NCBI GenBank assembly: GCA_024642115.1
Contig: JAHEBU010000004.1
Coordinates: forward strand, 186,001 to 250,000
Length of the DNA stretch: 64,000 nucleotides
Direction: 5' to 3'
Source of the DNA: Marivivens sp.
GTDB taxonomy: Bacteria; Pseudomonadota; Alphaproteobacteria; Rhodobacterales; Rhodobacteraceae
Positions 44,972-53,415 of this stretch are shown here, piece after piece. The notes beneath the pieces were generated by a model. That model had not been told where the DNA came from. It searched no databases and was given only the letters and a program-made list of their open reading frames with translations. The position numbers and the translations under genes are program-made. The first letter of the stretch is position 1, and the number at the start of each line of letters is the position of its first letter.

Positions 44972-45442
44972 TCAGTTCAGATGCACCGATCCGCCCTTGA
45001 TCCGGTTCATCCCTGAGGACCGGCTGGAGATATAGGTGCCCCGCAGCAGGATCTTGCCCGCCTTGGTCAGCGAGATCGAGGCGCGACCGCAGCGTAGCAC
45101 GATCATTTCCTTGCCGGTGACCAGCGTCGTCTCTTCGCCGCCGTCGATCTGGACGGTTGTGGGGACTTGCTCCATCTCTTCGATCTCGGAGGGCTCCGCG
45201 GGGCGCAGGAGGCGACCGACGATGATGGGGGCGGCAGGATTGCCAGCTTCGAACATCAGCGCCACTTCGCAACCGATATCGGCAGAGGACATCGGTTGGG
45301 TCGTCCGGGCCGGGATGGCCGTGTCGGACGGGTTGCCCGGAAAGACGACAAGGACGGACCGGTCGGGGTCAAGCCCCATGACCATGCCGATCACCACCCC
45401 GTCTAGTGTGGGTGGGTTGAAGGAAATATCCTTGGGTTTCAT
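44972..45442 (-). CDS. DUF6484 domain protein of the T6SS cassette
   Basis: 156 residues from the ATG at 45442. Segments LDGVVIGMVMGLDPDRSVLV, IGCEVALMFEAGNPAAPIIV and the closing ISLTKAGKILLRGTYISSRS repeat resemble DUF6484, whose C-terminus recalls the gp5/VgrG beta-helix unit. Such proteins sit next to TIGR02270 and DUF2169 genes and may help deliver PAAR-like effectors. Lies 23 bases downstream of the putative immunity gene. Confidence 0.75.
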   Translation of the reverse strand: MKPKDISFNPPTLDGVVIGMVMGLDPDRSVLVVFPGNPSDTAIPARTTQPMSSADIGCEVALMFEAGNPAAPIIVGRLLRPAEPSEIEEMEQVPTTVQIDGGEETTLVTGKEMIVLRCGRASISLTKAGKILLRGTYISSRSSGMNRIKGGSVHLN

Positions 45443-45465
45443 GTCAGTATGCTCCGGGATGAAGG

Positions 45466-46350
45466 TCAGGACTGGGCGATGGTCGTCCAGGTGTCGCCGT
45501 CGAACAGGCAGATGTCGTGAGGGCCAAATGACCACAGCCCACTTGGGCCGACACTTAGAAACATGGTGGTCCGCATCTGAGCACTTTGCTCAGCCGCCCA
45601 GCTTACGTCTCCGTTTTCGTACTTCAGAATGCCGTAATCGGTTGCAAAGTAGGGCGTATTTCGGAACGTTGCAGCCGACCAAAGATCGTCGGACATCACA
45701 TCATGCTCGACGATTCTCCAGCTGTCTTTGCGTCCCTCAATGATCGTGCCCATCTGTCCGCAAGCAAACACCTTGTCAGTTGTCGTCGTGGCATCGGTGA
45801 GGATCAGATTGGTAGGGCTGTCCAGCATACGCCAAGCCGCACCGTTGAATGACCATATTTCCCCGTTCCAACCGACTGCATAAAGCTCTGTATCGCTGAA
45901 ACCCGCCATTCCTTCGAAGGCGATCGAGGTGTCGGATTCGTGCATGTCTGAACGCGAAACTTCTTCCCAACTTTTATAGCCAAGTCGCCTGTGCACAAAG
46001 CGCTTGGTGCCGCCTGCATAGACTCTGCCGGCGACATTTTGGATGAAGCGAAAATCATATCGCCATGGTTTGATGCGGTCAATTCCAGTCCAAACGCCGT
46101 CATCCGCAGTCATTTCAAAGAATTCGCCGTCCTTGTCGATTGCGAGGGCCGCAGAGCTATCCTCGTTGATAGAACTTGAAATCGTCGGCCAGCCTAGAAC
46201 GCCTTCATTGGACCAGTCGTCGTCTGCCTTTTTGACCAACACCATAGTATGTAGGCCATCCTCTATAAGCTCAGTTTCCTGCGCAAAGACAATTAAGGTC
46301 CCATCGGCCAACTCCTGACCAGTGACAAAAGTGAATTCTTCTATTTCCAT
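45466..46350 (-). CDS. Putative immunity protein, beta-propeller-like
   Basis: 294 residues, no signal peptide, acidic. Repeating units of about 40 residues contain Gly-aromatic turns such as VYAGGTKRF, LYAVGWNGEIWSFNG, VFACGQMGTIIEG and LWSFGPHDICLFDG, suggesting a small beta-propeller. It starts 3 bases after the toxin gene stop and has visibly lower GC, both usual for an immunity gene paired with its toxin. I do not recognise a named family; the immunity role is inferred from position. Confidence 0.6.
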   Translation of the reverse strand: MEIEEFTFVTGQELADGTLIVFAQETELIEDGLHTMVLVKKADDDWSNEGVLGWPTISSSINEDSSAALAIDKDGEFFEMTADDGVWTGIDRIKPWRYDFRFIQNVAGRVYAGGTKRFVHRRLGYKSWEEVSRSDMHESDTSIAFEGMAGFSDTELYAVGWNGEIWSFNGAAWRMLDSPTNLILTDATTTTDKVFACGQMGTIIEGRKDSWRIVEHDVMSDDLWSAATFRNTPYFATDYGILKYENGDVSWAAEQSAQMRTTMFLSVGPSGLWSFGPHDICLFDGDTWTTIAQS

Positions 46351-46353
46351 TTT

Positions 46354-47727
46354 TTACGCCTTACCAAAAGCCTTTTTAGCTTCGCTCTTTCCCTTAAGAA
46401 TAGCGGCAAGTTCTTTTTTCTTTTCAGCTATTGCCTCCGGACTTTGAGCGCCAGCAGACACGCTCCTGATTGGCGTATCATCGGATACACCAGTCTGGTT
46501 GTGATATGCATCCATCTGAGATTTCATGCAATCGTCATCGCAGTTGGACTTGGGGAAAGTTTTCTTGGCCGCAGCAATCCCCGCATCCCGGGCATCCGAG
46601 TATTTTATCGTCTCACACTGAATTTCCTTTCCGTTGGCCATCGTCACGGACGTGCCTTTTGGCTTCATCTGTGACTCCTCGTTTTGCAAGGCGTGCATGA
46701 TCCCATGAGTTCCGCACCCATGATTAGGACCTGAGACACAGATACACGGTGCTTTGCTCTCTTTATAACCAGCATATTTTTTCTTACCGTTCTTGGTCTC
46801 TTTTTTATACGCTGCACCGATAACTTGGGATTTTTCTTCGGAATTGCGGTTCTCGGAATCGTCATAGAAGGACGCGGCTTCCACTAGATGGTGTGGGGTC
46901 TGACCGGGACAACAGCCTGCCTCATACGTGTTTGGCTTCATGGGAACCAATTGGCATTTTCGCGCAGCCAGACAATCTCTGGCCTTTTTATTATCTTCCT
47001 CTGAAAGATCACCTTTATTGGAAAACTTCTTTGCTGCCTTTATTTTCTCTTTCTTTGCTTTGGTAAGATTGACGGGGTCAGTGTCCGATTCAAAGGTCTT
47101 GGAAAGCTTTCTATCCGGAACGTCGCTCTTGGCCATCTCCATGCCCTCATCCTGGGTCATGTGTTTCAGATCGCCGTTGAAATCCAATGCCTTGCAGGGG
47201 TTCTTGTCGCCGTAAGGAAGAAAATCCTCGCAGGCTTTTTGCTCCTTCGCCATGTCCCCCGCGCAGTCAGCCATCACTTGCGGGTTGACGTTCATCGTGT
47301 CGATATACGGCCACGTCGGTGTATTCCCCGGCACGGATCCGTGGTTGTGGGTGGTCAGGTCGAGGTGGCGAACGACGTTTTCGCCTTCCACCTTCACGTC
47401 CATCGACCAGGAATTGAAATAGACCTTGCCCCGGTTGACCGAGGTCACGACGCCCTTCTTGGACGCACAGCCTGCCTCGTCGCCCATGCTTTTGGAAAAG
47501 TAGCTCTTGTTCTTGAGCATGATTTCCTTGCCGGTGATCTTGACGCTGCGGCTGCCTGAGGTGGTGTCCGATGCCATGCCGGTGTTGGGATAGGGGATCG
47601 GCACGCCGGGGGGTGTAGTGGGGTTTTCGGGCGGGGTCATGCAGACGTCTGGAAAGGCGCAGATCGCCTTGCCGTCGGCGGCCTTGCACGACACCTCGCG
47701 CATGTTGGCAAATACGTTGTTGCCCAT
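46354..47727 (-). CDS. PAAR-like (DUF4150) protein with C-terminal HNH-type nuclease toxin
   Basis: 457 residues. Residues 1-130 match the DUF4150 PAAR-like spike (MGNNVFANMREVSCKAADGK, CMTPPENPTTPPGVPIPYPN, SGSRSVKITGKEIMLKNKSY) that tips the VgrG spike. Residues 131-270 are a Lys/Glu-rich linker. The C-terminal domain has CCPGQTPHHLVEAASF (272-287, His279-His280), CICVSGPNHGCGTHGIMHA (328-346) and YHNQTG (408-413), which fits the GHH/HNH-Endo VII toxin class that cuts DNA. Cys329/331/338 may bind a second metal. The C-terminal half is less GC-rich than the N-terminal. Confidence 0.82.
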   Translation of the reverse strand: MGNNVFANMREVSCKAADGKAICAFPDVCMTPPENPTTPPGVPIPYPNTGMASDTTSGSRSVKITGKEIMLKNKSYFSKSMGDEAGCASKKGVVTSVNRGKVYFNSWSMDVKVEGENVVRHLDLTTHNHGSVPGNTPTWPYIDTMNVNPQVMADCAGDMAKEQKACEDFLPYGDKNPCKALDFNGDLKHMTQDEGMEMAKSDVPDRKLSKTFESDTDPVNLTKAKKEKIKAAKKFSNKGDLSEEDNKKARDCLAARKCQLVPMKPNTYEAGCCPGQTPHHLVEAASFYDDSENRNSEEKSQVIGAAYKKETKNGKKKYAGYKESKAPCICVSGPNHGCGTHGIMHALQNEESQMKPKGTSVTMANGKEIQCETIKYSDARDAGIAAAKKTFPKSNCDDDCMKSQMDAYHNQTGVSDDTPIRSVSAGAQSPEAIAEKKKELAAILKGKSEAKKAFGKA

Positions 47728-47730
47728 CCC

Positions 47731-48738
47731 CTACCCCTCCATCCGCAGGATCATGACGCCGCGCCGTCCGTCGTCGTCGGCGGTCTGCGCCATCACGGTC
47801 GGCCCCGGCGCGTAGCCCTTGCGCCCCGCCGTCAGGCAGATGCCCAGGATCAGCGGCAGAACGGCCGCCCCGGTATGCCCGAACCCATCAACCGGGTGCC
47901 AGATGTCCATCTGTTCCTTGCGCTTGCGCAGGACGCGGGTCATGGCCAGTGCTGCCTCTTTGAAATAATACTGTTCGCCCGACAGGTCGCTGATCCGGTA
48001 ATCCACGGCGGAAAAGTCGATTCCGGCCTCGCCCAGCCCCGCCCGCATCGCCGCCACCAACCCGTCAGCCCGTAAAGGCTGGCCCGAGGTGACATGCGCC
48101 TCTTCGCGGGCGAACCCGAGCCCCAGCAGCGTGAGCCCCCCGGCCGCCGCGGGTCCCACAAGCACCGCCGCCCCTGCCTCGCCCGCCGCAAAACCGTTGG
48201 AGTTCGACGCGGTCAGGACCCTGTCCTGTCGATCATAGGCACTGAGCGATTCCCCGACCAGCAGGCTGTCGGCCCCGGCCACGATCACGTATTTCGCCCC
48301 CTTGGCGATCAGGTCACGGGCGTCGCGCATGGCCACGGCCCCGCCGACCCGGCCATAGGCGATAGTGCGAGACTCGGCGTGCGGGGCCATGCCGACTGCC
48401 CGCATGACATCCTCGACGAACCCTTCGTCGATGCCGCGCGTCCGCCCTGGCCGATCCTTTTCGGCCACGCAGATCAGGACGGGCACGTTGGCTGCCTCGG
48501 GCGGGGGTACGGCGGCCAGACATTCGCGGATCGGGCCGCGCAGCATCTCGATCAGCCGCTCGCGCCCGCGGCGGGGCGGGTCAAGCGGCACCTCGGCCCC
48601 GATGATCCAGTCGCCGCTATGCGAAATGAACCGCGTGTCGGCAAAATTGTCATACCGCGCCCGCAGCGCCGCGCAGGCCGCAGGTCCGGTCAGACCGATG
48701 GGCGTGGTCATTCCACAGGCGAGGACTGCAACACTCAT
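47731..48738 (-). CDS. Ketosynthase-like protein of the T6SS cassette
   Basis: 335 residues with thiolase/KAS fold signs: VLACGMTTPIGLTGPAACAA, AKYVIVAGADSLL, NGFAAGEAGAAVLVG and the late HPVDGFGHTGAAVLPL. The usual nucleophile block (DTACSS type) is replaced by AYGRVGGAVAM, so no catalytic Cys is seen and ketosynthase activity is unlikely. Genes of this kind sit between DUF2169 and DUF4150 genes. 4-base overlap with DUF2169 and 3 bases before the PAAR gene. Confidence 0.8.
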   Translation of the reverse strand: MSVAVLACGMTTPIGLTGPAACAALRARYDNFADTRFISHSGDWIIGAEVPLDPPRRGRERLIEMLRGPIRECLAAVPPPEAANVPVLICVAEKDRPGRTRGIDEGFVEDVMRAVGMAPHAESRTIAYGRVGGAVAMRDARDLIAKGAKYVIVAGADSLLVGESLSAYDRQDRVLTASNSNGFAAGEAGAAVLVGPAAAGGLTLLGLGFAREEAHVTSGQPLRADGLVAAMRAGLGEAGIDFSAVDYRISDLSGEQYYFKEAALAMTRVLRKRKEQMDIWHPVDGFGHTGAAVLPLILGICLTAGRKGYAPGPTVMAQTADDDGRRGVMILRMEG

Positions 48739-49847
48739 GCGTCCACATCCTCGGAACGGGTGCCAATATGCCGAAGCGGGCCGTTATAGGCCTTGCCCAA
48801 CGCGCGCGCCCGCCAGAACGCCTTGGACCGGGTGCCGATAATGCATTGCACAACGTCAAAGATGTCCCGGTCGAGCGGCATCGACGCCCGCCATGTCACC
48901 CCGATCCGCCGCCGGTCGGGTTCGATCATCAGGCCGTCCACGACCGCTGTCCCCTGCAAATCATCCTTGCCGCGCCGTTGAAACAACACTGGCAGGTCAA
49001 GAGCGGGCAGTTTCACGGTCACGATCGACTCCTTGCCCGGCATCAGGTTCATCAGCCGGATCTCTTCTCCTCCGGTCGGATAGGCGATCTGCTGATCGGC
49101 GGGGGCCGACTGATAATAACGGTCATCGAAATCGCGGGGCAGAAAGGGGAAGGTATTGTCGATCCAGTCCTGATCATAGGTGCCTGCAAAAGCCGCGCGT
49201 TCGGTCCAGCTGCGCCCGATGGGGCCTAGCGCCATCGGCAGATAATCGCCCCACGGCAGTTCCACCGGCTCGCCCGGCTTTTCGGTATTGGGCATCGCCA
49301 TTCCTTCGGCCAGGCCCCGGTTGGCCCGCAGGCACCAGCCGCGCCCCGCCGGGTTGGCCCGGTAGGCTTCGGGTTCGCGGTTCTTGGGGTCGAGGTTATC
49401 CAGCCCGCCAAAGGCGGTGTCATAGGAAAACGACTGCCGCACAAAGGGCTGGATCGCCGAAGGTTTCAGGCCCAGCACGCTGGTCAGCCAGACCCGGTCG
49501 CCCACCACATCCAAGGATTTGGTCCAGCGCCCGATGGCAAGCCCTACGCGCAGACGGTCAACCGGCCGCCCGTCGGGCGCATGGGCCGATCCGGCCAGCA
49601 GGACATCGCATTTGGGTTTGCGCAGCGCAAAATCCGCCTCGCGCAGGGTGGCGGCATAGGGCGGTTCGCCGGTAAATTCGTCCGCCAGACACAGCGATGA
49701 CGGATCGTCGGTCCAGCGGCACAGCCCTCCGTCCTGTTCGGGAAACGCCAGGTCGCGCTTGATCGCCACGACAACGTGTTCCCGACCCGAAGGATCAATC
49801 CCGATCGAATATCCAGCCGTCAGGGACGCCTTGTAATCCAGATGCAT
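48735..49847 (-). CDS. DUF2169 T6SS effector adaptor
   Basis: 370 residues from the ATG at 49847 (MHLDYKASLTAGYSIGIDPS), chosen because DUF2169 normally starts there; the frame is open for 41 more codons upstream. Conserved parts are REHVVVAIKRDLAFPEQ, SYDTAFGG, YRANPAGRGW and LPRDFDDRYYQSAPADQQ. DUF2169 proteins are adaptors that load PAAR-like or other effectors onto VgrG. First gene of the cassette; the promoter should lie in 49848-50057. Confidence 0.85.
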   Translation of the reverse strand: MHLDYKASLTAGYSIGIDPSGREHVVVAIKRDLAFPEQDGGLCRWTDDPSSLCLADEFTGEPPYAATLREADFALRKPKCDVLLAGSAHAPDGRPVDRLRVGLAIGRWTKSLDVVGDRVWLTSVLGLKPSAIQPFVRQSFSYDTAFGGLDNLDPKNREPEAYRANPAGRGWCLRANRGLAEGMAMPNTEKPGEPVELPWGDYLPMALGPIGRSWTERAAFAGTYDQDWIDNTFPFLPRDFDDRYYQSAPADQQIAYPTGGEEIRLMNLMPGKESIVTVKLPALDLPVLFQRRGKDDLQGTAVVDGLMIEPDRRRIGVTWRASMPLDRDIFDVVQCIIGTRSKAFWRARALGKAYNGPLRHIGTRSEDVDA

Positions 49848-50057
49848 GAAAATCTCGGACAAAGAACCAGTACAATCAGAATATCCTTTCACCACATGGA
49901 CCATTTTGAAAGGAATTTTTTGCCGGGGTCGGGCAATCCTTACCGCGTCTGCCGGCAGGACGTGCGACACAGGTGCGACGATAAGGCCCCCTTCCCGGGG
50001 TTGCTTTCAGGGGCATATATGTCGATTACAAGATATGTGAATTCAGAGAGACTGATC

Positions 50058-50132
50058 ATGGCAAACAGACCAAAAGTTCGAGTGCTGGCCGATCCGGCCA
50101 GATTTATTGAAGAGGAGAATGCGCAATGTTGA
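50058..50132 (+). other. Possible 24-codon leader peptide before cydA
   Basis: ATG at 50058 (AGAGAG upstream) opens MANRPKVRVLADPARFIEEE and ends NAQC with a TGA at 50130-50132, overlapping the cydA start by 7 bases. The cydA ribosome site (GAGGAG) lies inside it. It may couple translation of cydA, or be fortuitous. Confidence 0.3.
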
Positions 50133-51535
50133 CCTCTTTTGCGGCGGAAACGCTGGCCCGGTTCCAGTTTGCCTTTACCGTCTCGTTCCACATCATCTTT
50201 CCGGCGTTTTCGATCGGATTGGCCAGCTATCTGGCCGTGCTTAACGCGCTGTGGCTGCGCACCCGTGACCAGACCTACCTGACCCTGTTTGACTACTGGA
50301 AAAAGATCTTTGCCGTGGCATTCGGCATGGGGGTCGTGTCGGGCATCGTCATGTCCTACCAGTTCGGCACGAATTGGAGCGTCTTTTCCGACAAGGCTGG
50401 CCCCGTCATCGGCCCGCTGATGGCCTACGAGGTGTTGTCGGCCTTTTTCCTTGAGGCCGGGTTCCTTGGCATCATGCTGTTCGGTCGCAAACGGGTGGGT
50501 GACGGGCTGCACATGTTCGCCACGGCGATGGTGGCTGGCGGCACGCTGATGTCGGCCACCTGGATCCTGGCGGTCAACAGCTGGATGCAGACGCCGGCGG
50601 GCTATTCCATCAACGACGTGGGTCAGTTCGTGCCAGAGGATTGGTGGGCGATCATCTTCAATCCCTCGTTCCCCTACCGTCTGGTGCACATGGTTCTGGC
50701 CGCCTACCTGACGACCGCCTTTGCGGTGGCCGCCGTTGGCGCGTTCCACCTGTTGCGCGACCAGACCAACGCTGCCGCCCGGCGGATGTTTTCGATGGCC
50801 ATGTGGATGGCCCTGATCGTCACCCCGATCCAGATTTTCGCGGGCGACGCGCACGGGCTGAACACGCTCGAACACCAGCCGGTCAAGATCATGGCGATGG
50901 AGGGGCATTATGACAGCCACCCGGACGGTGCGCCGCTGATCCTGTTCGGCATCCCCAACCCTGCCGAAAAGCGGATCGACTATGCCATCCAGATCCCCAA
51001 ACTGTCGAGCCTGATCCTCAAGCACGATCTGAACGCGCCGATGGCGGGGCTGGACACGGTGCCCGATGATCTGGAGCCGCCAGTGGCCATCGTGTTCTGG
51101 TCGTTCCGGGTGATGATCGCCATCGGCTTTGCCATGCTGGGCGTGGGTCTGTGGAGCGCATGGCGACGCCTGCGGGGGACCCTGTTTCAGGATCGCTGGC
51201 TGCATCGGGCGGCCATGGCCATGGGTCCGTCCGGATTTGTCGCCGTACTGGCCGGGTGGATCACGACCGAGGTGGGCCGTCAGCCATTTACCGTCTATGG
51301 GATGCTGCGCACCGCAGACAGCCTTGGCCCGGTTGCGGCCCCTGCCGTGGCGGCATCGCTGATTGCATTCATCGTGGTCTACTTCTTCGTCTTTGGAGCA
51401 GGGACCTTTTACATCGTCCGCAGCATGGGCAAAACGCCTGGCGATCAGGACACCACGCTGGAGGAGGGTCCGACCCGCACCGCCGGCATCACCCCGGCCA
51501 TGCAAATGGCCAATGTCCTGACACCCAGCGAATAG
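50126..51535 (+). CDS. cydA: Cytochrome bd ubiquinol oxidase subunit I
   Basis: 469 residues, about nine membrane helices. Near the N-terminus ARFQFAFTVSFHIIFPAFSI holds the heme-ligand-type His22; GMGVVSGIVMSYQFGTNW follows, and the Q-loop is short, as in the cyanide-insensitive (CIO) branch. Oxidises quinol and reduces O2 without proton pumping, useful under low oxygen or when heme-copper oxidases are inhibited. cydB follows after 9 bases. Confidence 0.96.
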   Translation: MLTSFAAETLARFQFAFTVSFHIIFPAFSIGLASYLAVLNALWLRTRDQTYLTLFDYWKKIFAVAFGMGVVSGIVMSYQFGTNWSVFSDKAGPVIGPLMAYEVLSAFFLEAGFLGIMLFGRKRVGDGLHMFATAMVAGGTLMSATWILAVNSWMQTPAGYSINDVGQFVPEDWWAIIFNPSFPYRLVHMVLAAYLTTAFAVAAVGAFHLLRDQTNAAARRMFSMAMWMALIVTPIQIFAGDAHGLNTLEHQPVKIMAMEGHYDSHPDGAPLILFGIPNPAEKRIDYAIQIPKLSSLILKHDLNAPMAGLDTVPDDLEPPVAIVFWSFRVMIAIGFAMLGVGLWSAWRRLRGTLFQDRWLHRAAMAMGPSGFVAVLAGWITTEVGRQPFTVYGMLRTADSLGPVAAPAVAASLIAFIVVYFFVFGAGTFYIVRSMGKTPGDQDTTLEEGPTRTAGITPAMQMANVLTPSE

Positions 51536-51544
51536 GAACGCGCG

Positions 51545-52549
51545 ATGATCCTCGATTATGCTTTCATCTGGGCGGGACTGATCGCCTTTGCCGTCCTGAC
51601 CTACGTCGTTCTTGACGGGTTTGATCTGGGCGTGGGGATCCTGTTCCCCACGGCCAAGACCGAAAAGGACCGCGACCTGATGATGAATTCGGTCGCCCCC
51701 ATCTGGGACGGCAACGAAACCTGGCTGGTGCTGGGCGGCGGCGGGCTGTTTGCCGTCTTTCCGCTGGCCTATGCGGTCATCATGCCCGCCCTTTACATCC
51801 CCATCATCATCATGCTGCTGGCGCTGGTGTTCCGGGGCGTGGCCTTTGAATACCGTTGGAAAACAGAGCGGTGGAAGCGGGTCTGGGACGTCGCCTTTAC
51901 CGGCGGGTCCGCCACCGCCGCCCTGATGCAGGGTATCGCTCTGGGTGCGCTTGTGCAGGGGATCGACGTGGTCGACCGCGCCTATGCGGGCGGCTGGTGG
52001 GACTGGTTGACCCCGTTCTCGGTTCTGACGGGCGTTGCCGTCCTGGTGGGCTATGCATTGCTGGGGGCCACTTGGCTGGTGCTCAAGATAGAGGGGCCGT
52101 TGGCCGACCAGATGCGCGGCTATGCCAAGGGGCTGGGACTGGCGACGCTGGCCTTTATCGGGATTGTCAGCCTGCTGACCCCGTTTCAGGACGTGGTCTA
52201 TTTCCATCGCTGGTTCAACCTGCCCGGATCGGTGTTCAGCGTGTTGGTGCCGGGGCTGGTGGCGATCATCGCCTGGCAAATGTGGAAAGGCCTGACCAGC
52301 AAGGACGACCTGCGCCCGTTCCTTGCCTCGCTGGCGCTGTTCGTGGTCAGTTTCATCGGGATCGGGATCAGCTTTTATCCCTATATGGTCCCACCATCGC
52401 TCACCATCTGGCAGGTGGCCGCACCAGATGCGAGCCTCAAGTTCGCACTGGTCGGAACCGTGGTGCTGATCCCGCTGATCCTGGGCTACACCGCCTATGC
52501 CTACTGGGTGTTCCGCGGCAAACTGGACCCGGAAGAAGGGTATCACTGA
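51545..52549 (+). CDS. cydB: Cytochrome bd ubiquinol oxidase subunit II
   Basis: 334 residues with eight to nine membrane helices; DGFDLGVGILFP near the N-terminus and GNETWLVLGGGGLFAVFP are diagnostic of CydB. Stabilises the heme-bearing subunit. Its TGA shares a base with the ATG of the small subunit gene. Confidence 0.96.
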   Translation: MILDYAFIWAGLIAFAVLTYVVLDGFDLGVGILFPTAKTEKDRDLMMNSVAPIWDGNETWLVLGGGGLFAVFPLAYAVIMPALYIPIIIMLLALVFRGVAFEYRWKTERWKRVWDVAFTGGSATAALMQGIALGALVQGIDVVDRAYAGGWWDWLTPFSVLTGVAVLVGYALLGATWLVLKIEGPLADQMRGYAKGLGLATLAFIGIVSLLTPFQDVVYFHRWFNLPGSVFSVLVPGLVAIIAWQMWKGLTSKDDLRPFLASLALFVVSFIGIGISFYPYMVPPSLTIWQVAAPDASLKFALVGTVVLIPLILGYTAYAYWVFRGKLDPEEGYH

Positions 52550-52677
52550 TGCCCGCCCCCGAAGAGCCCACCCCAAGTCTGGGCCGCCGCCTGCTGTGGT
52601 TTGGCGCGATCTGGGTCGCCAGCATTCTGGCACTTGGGATCGTCGCCTACGCGATCCGGCTGGCCATCCGTCAATAG
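52549..52677 (+). CDS. Small bd-oxidase-associated protein (DUF2474 type)
   Basis: 42 residues: a short polar start, then PSLGRRLLWFGAIWVAS and one membrane helix ending AIRLAIRQ. This is the size and pattern of the DUF2474/CydX-like single-helix subunit encoded after cydB in CIO-type operons. Start overlaps the cydB stop by 1 base; its end overlaps the convergent hutC by 7 bases. Confidence 0.85.
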   Translation: MPAPEEPTPSLGRRLLWFGAIWVASILALGIVAYAIRLAIRQ

Positions 52678-53360
52678 CGGGTGGTCATGCGGTACCCGGC
52701 CCGGTGGCTGAGCCGGACATGGGTGATCGCTGCCCCCTGCCACCACGTGGTCCGTTCTACCCGGAACACCGGGGCGGCGGGAGAGTGCCCCAGATGCGTG
52801 ACTTCGTCCGGCCCGGCGGACACCGCCTGAAAGCTGATCTCGACCTGCGAGAACGGCACCGTGGCGACCAGCCATTCGTTAGGGCTGGTCGCGGCGAAAT
52901 CCTGATCTGCGGCCTGCGGCAGGGCGCCCAGATTGATCCATCGGTCCTCTATTTGGTAAGGGACACCATCGGCGCTGTGCAGGCAAAGGATGTGCAGGAC
53001 CCTGTCGAGCGGCCCCATGTGAGCGGTCAGCCAATCGGGACCCTGTTCGATTGCACGCTGCAACAGTCGGTAGGCATAGGCGGCCCCGGTCGCCTCGATC
53101 TCGGCCCGGGCTAGCGGGATTTCAAAGCGGGCCTGCCGGACAGGGGCCATCCGCACCCGCGTCCCCGCCTTGCGCCTGCGATCGAGCAATCCCAGATCGC
53201 TCACTTCGCGTAGCGCGCGGTTGATGGTGGTGCGCGAACAGCCGAATTCCGCGGCCAGTTCGACCTCGCCCGGCAAAAGTGTCCCCGGCCCCCACGGGCC
53301 ATCCGTGATCCTGCGGACGATTTCGGCCTGCACCTCGCGGTAGGTGGTGATGTCTGACAT
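52671..53360 (-). CDS. hutC: Histidine-utilisation repressor HutC
   Basis: 229 residues from the ATG at 53360. GntR winged helix in residues 8-70 (GEVELAAEFGCSRTTINRAL) followed by a UTRA ligand domain with LLQRAIEQGP, VPYQIEDRWIN and HVRLSHRAGYRM. HutC represses hut genes until urocanate binds. It is divergent from hutD (55 bases apart), so it can control the neighbouring catabolic genes. Confidence 0.92.
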   Translation of the reverse strand: MSDITTYREVQAEIVRRITDGPWGPGTLLPGEVELAAEFGCSRTTINRALREVSDLGLLDRRRKAGTRVRMAPVRQARFEIPLARAEIEATGAAYAYRLLQRAIEQGPDWLTAHMGPLDRVLHILCLHSADGVPYQIEDRWINLGALPQAADQDFAATSPNEWLVATVPFSQVEISFQAVSAGPDEVTHLGHSPAAPVFRVERTTWWQGAAITHVRLSHRAGYRMTTRY

Positions 53361-53415
53361 CTCAGGCTCCGATTGGGACTTGCGGCGCAGCACGGGTTGT
53401 CGCTGAATACCGCCC

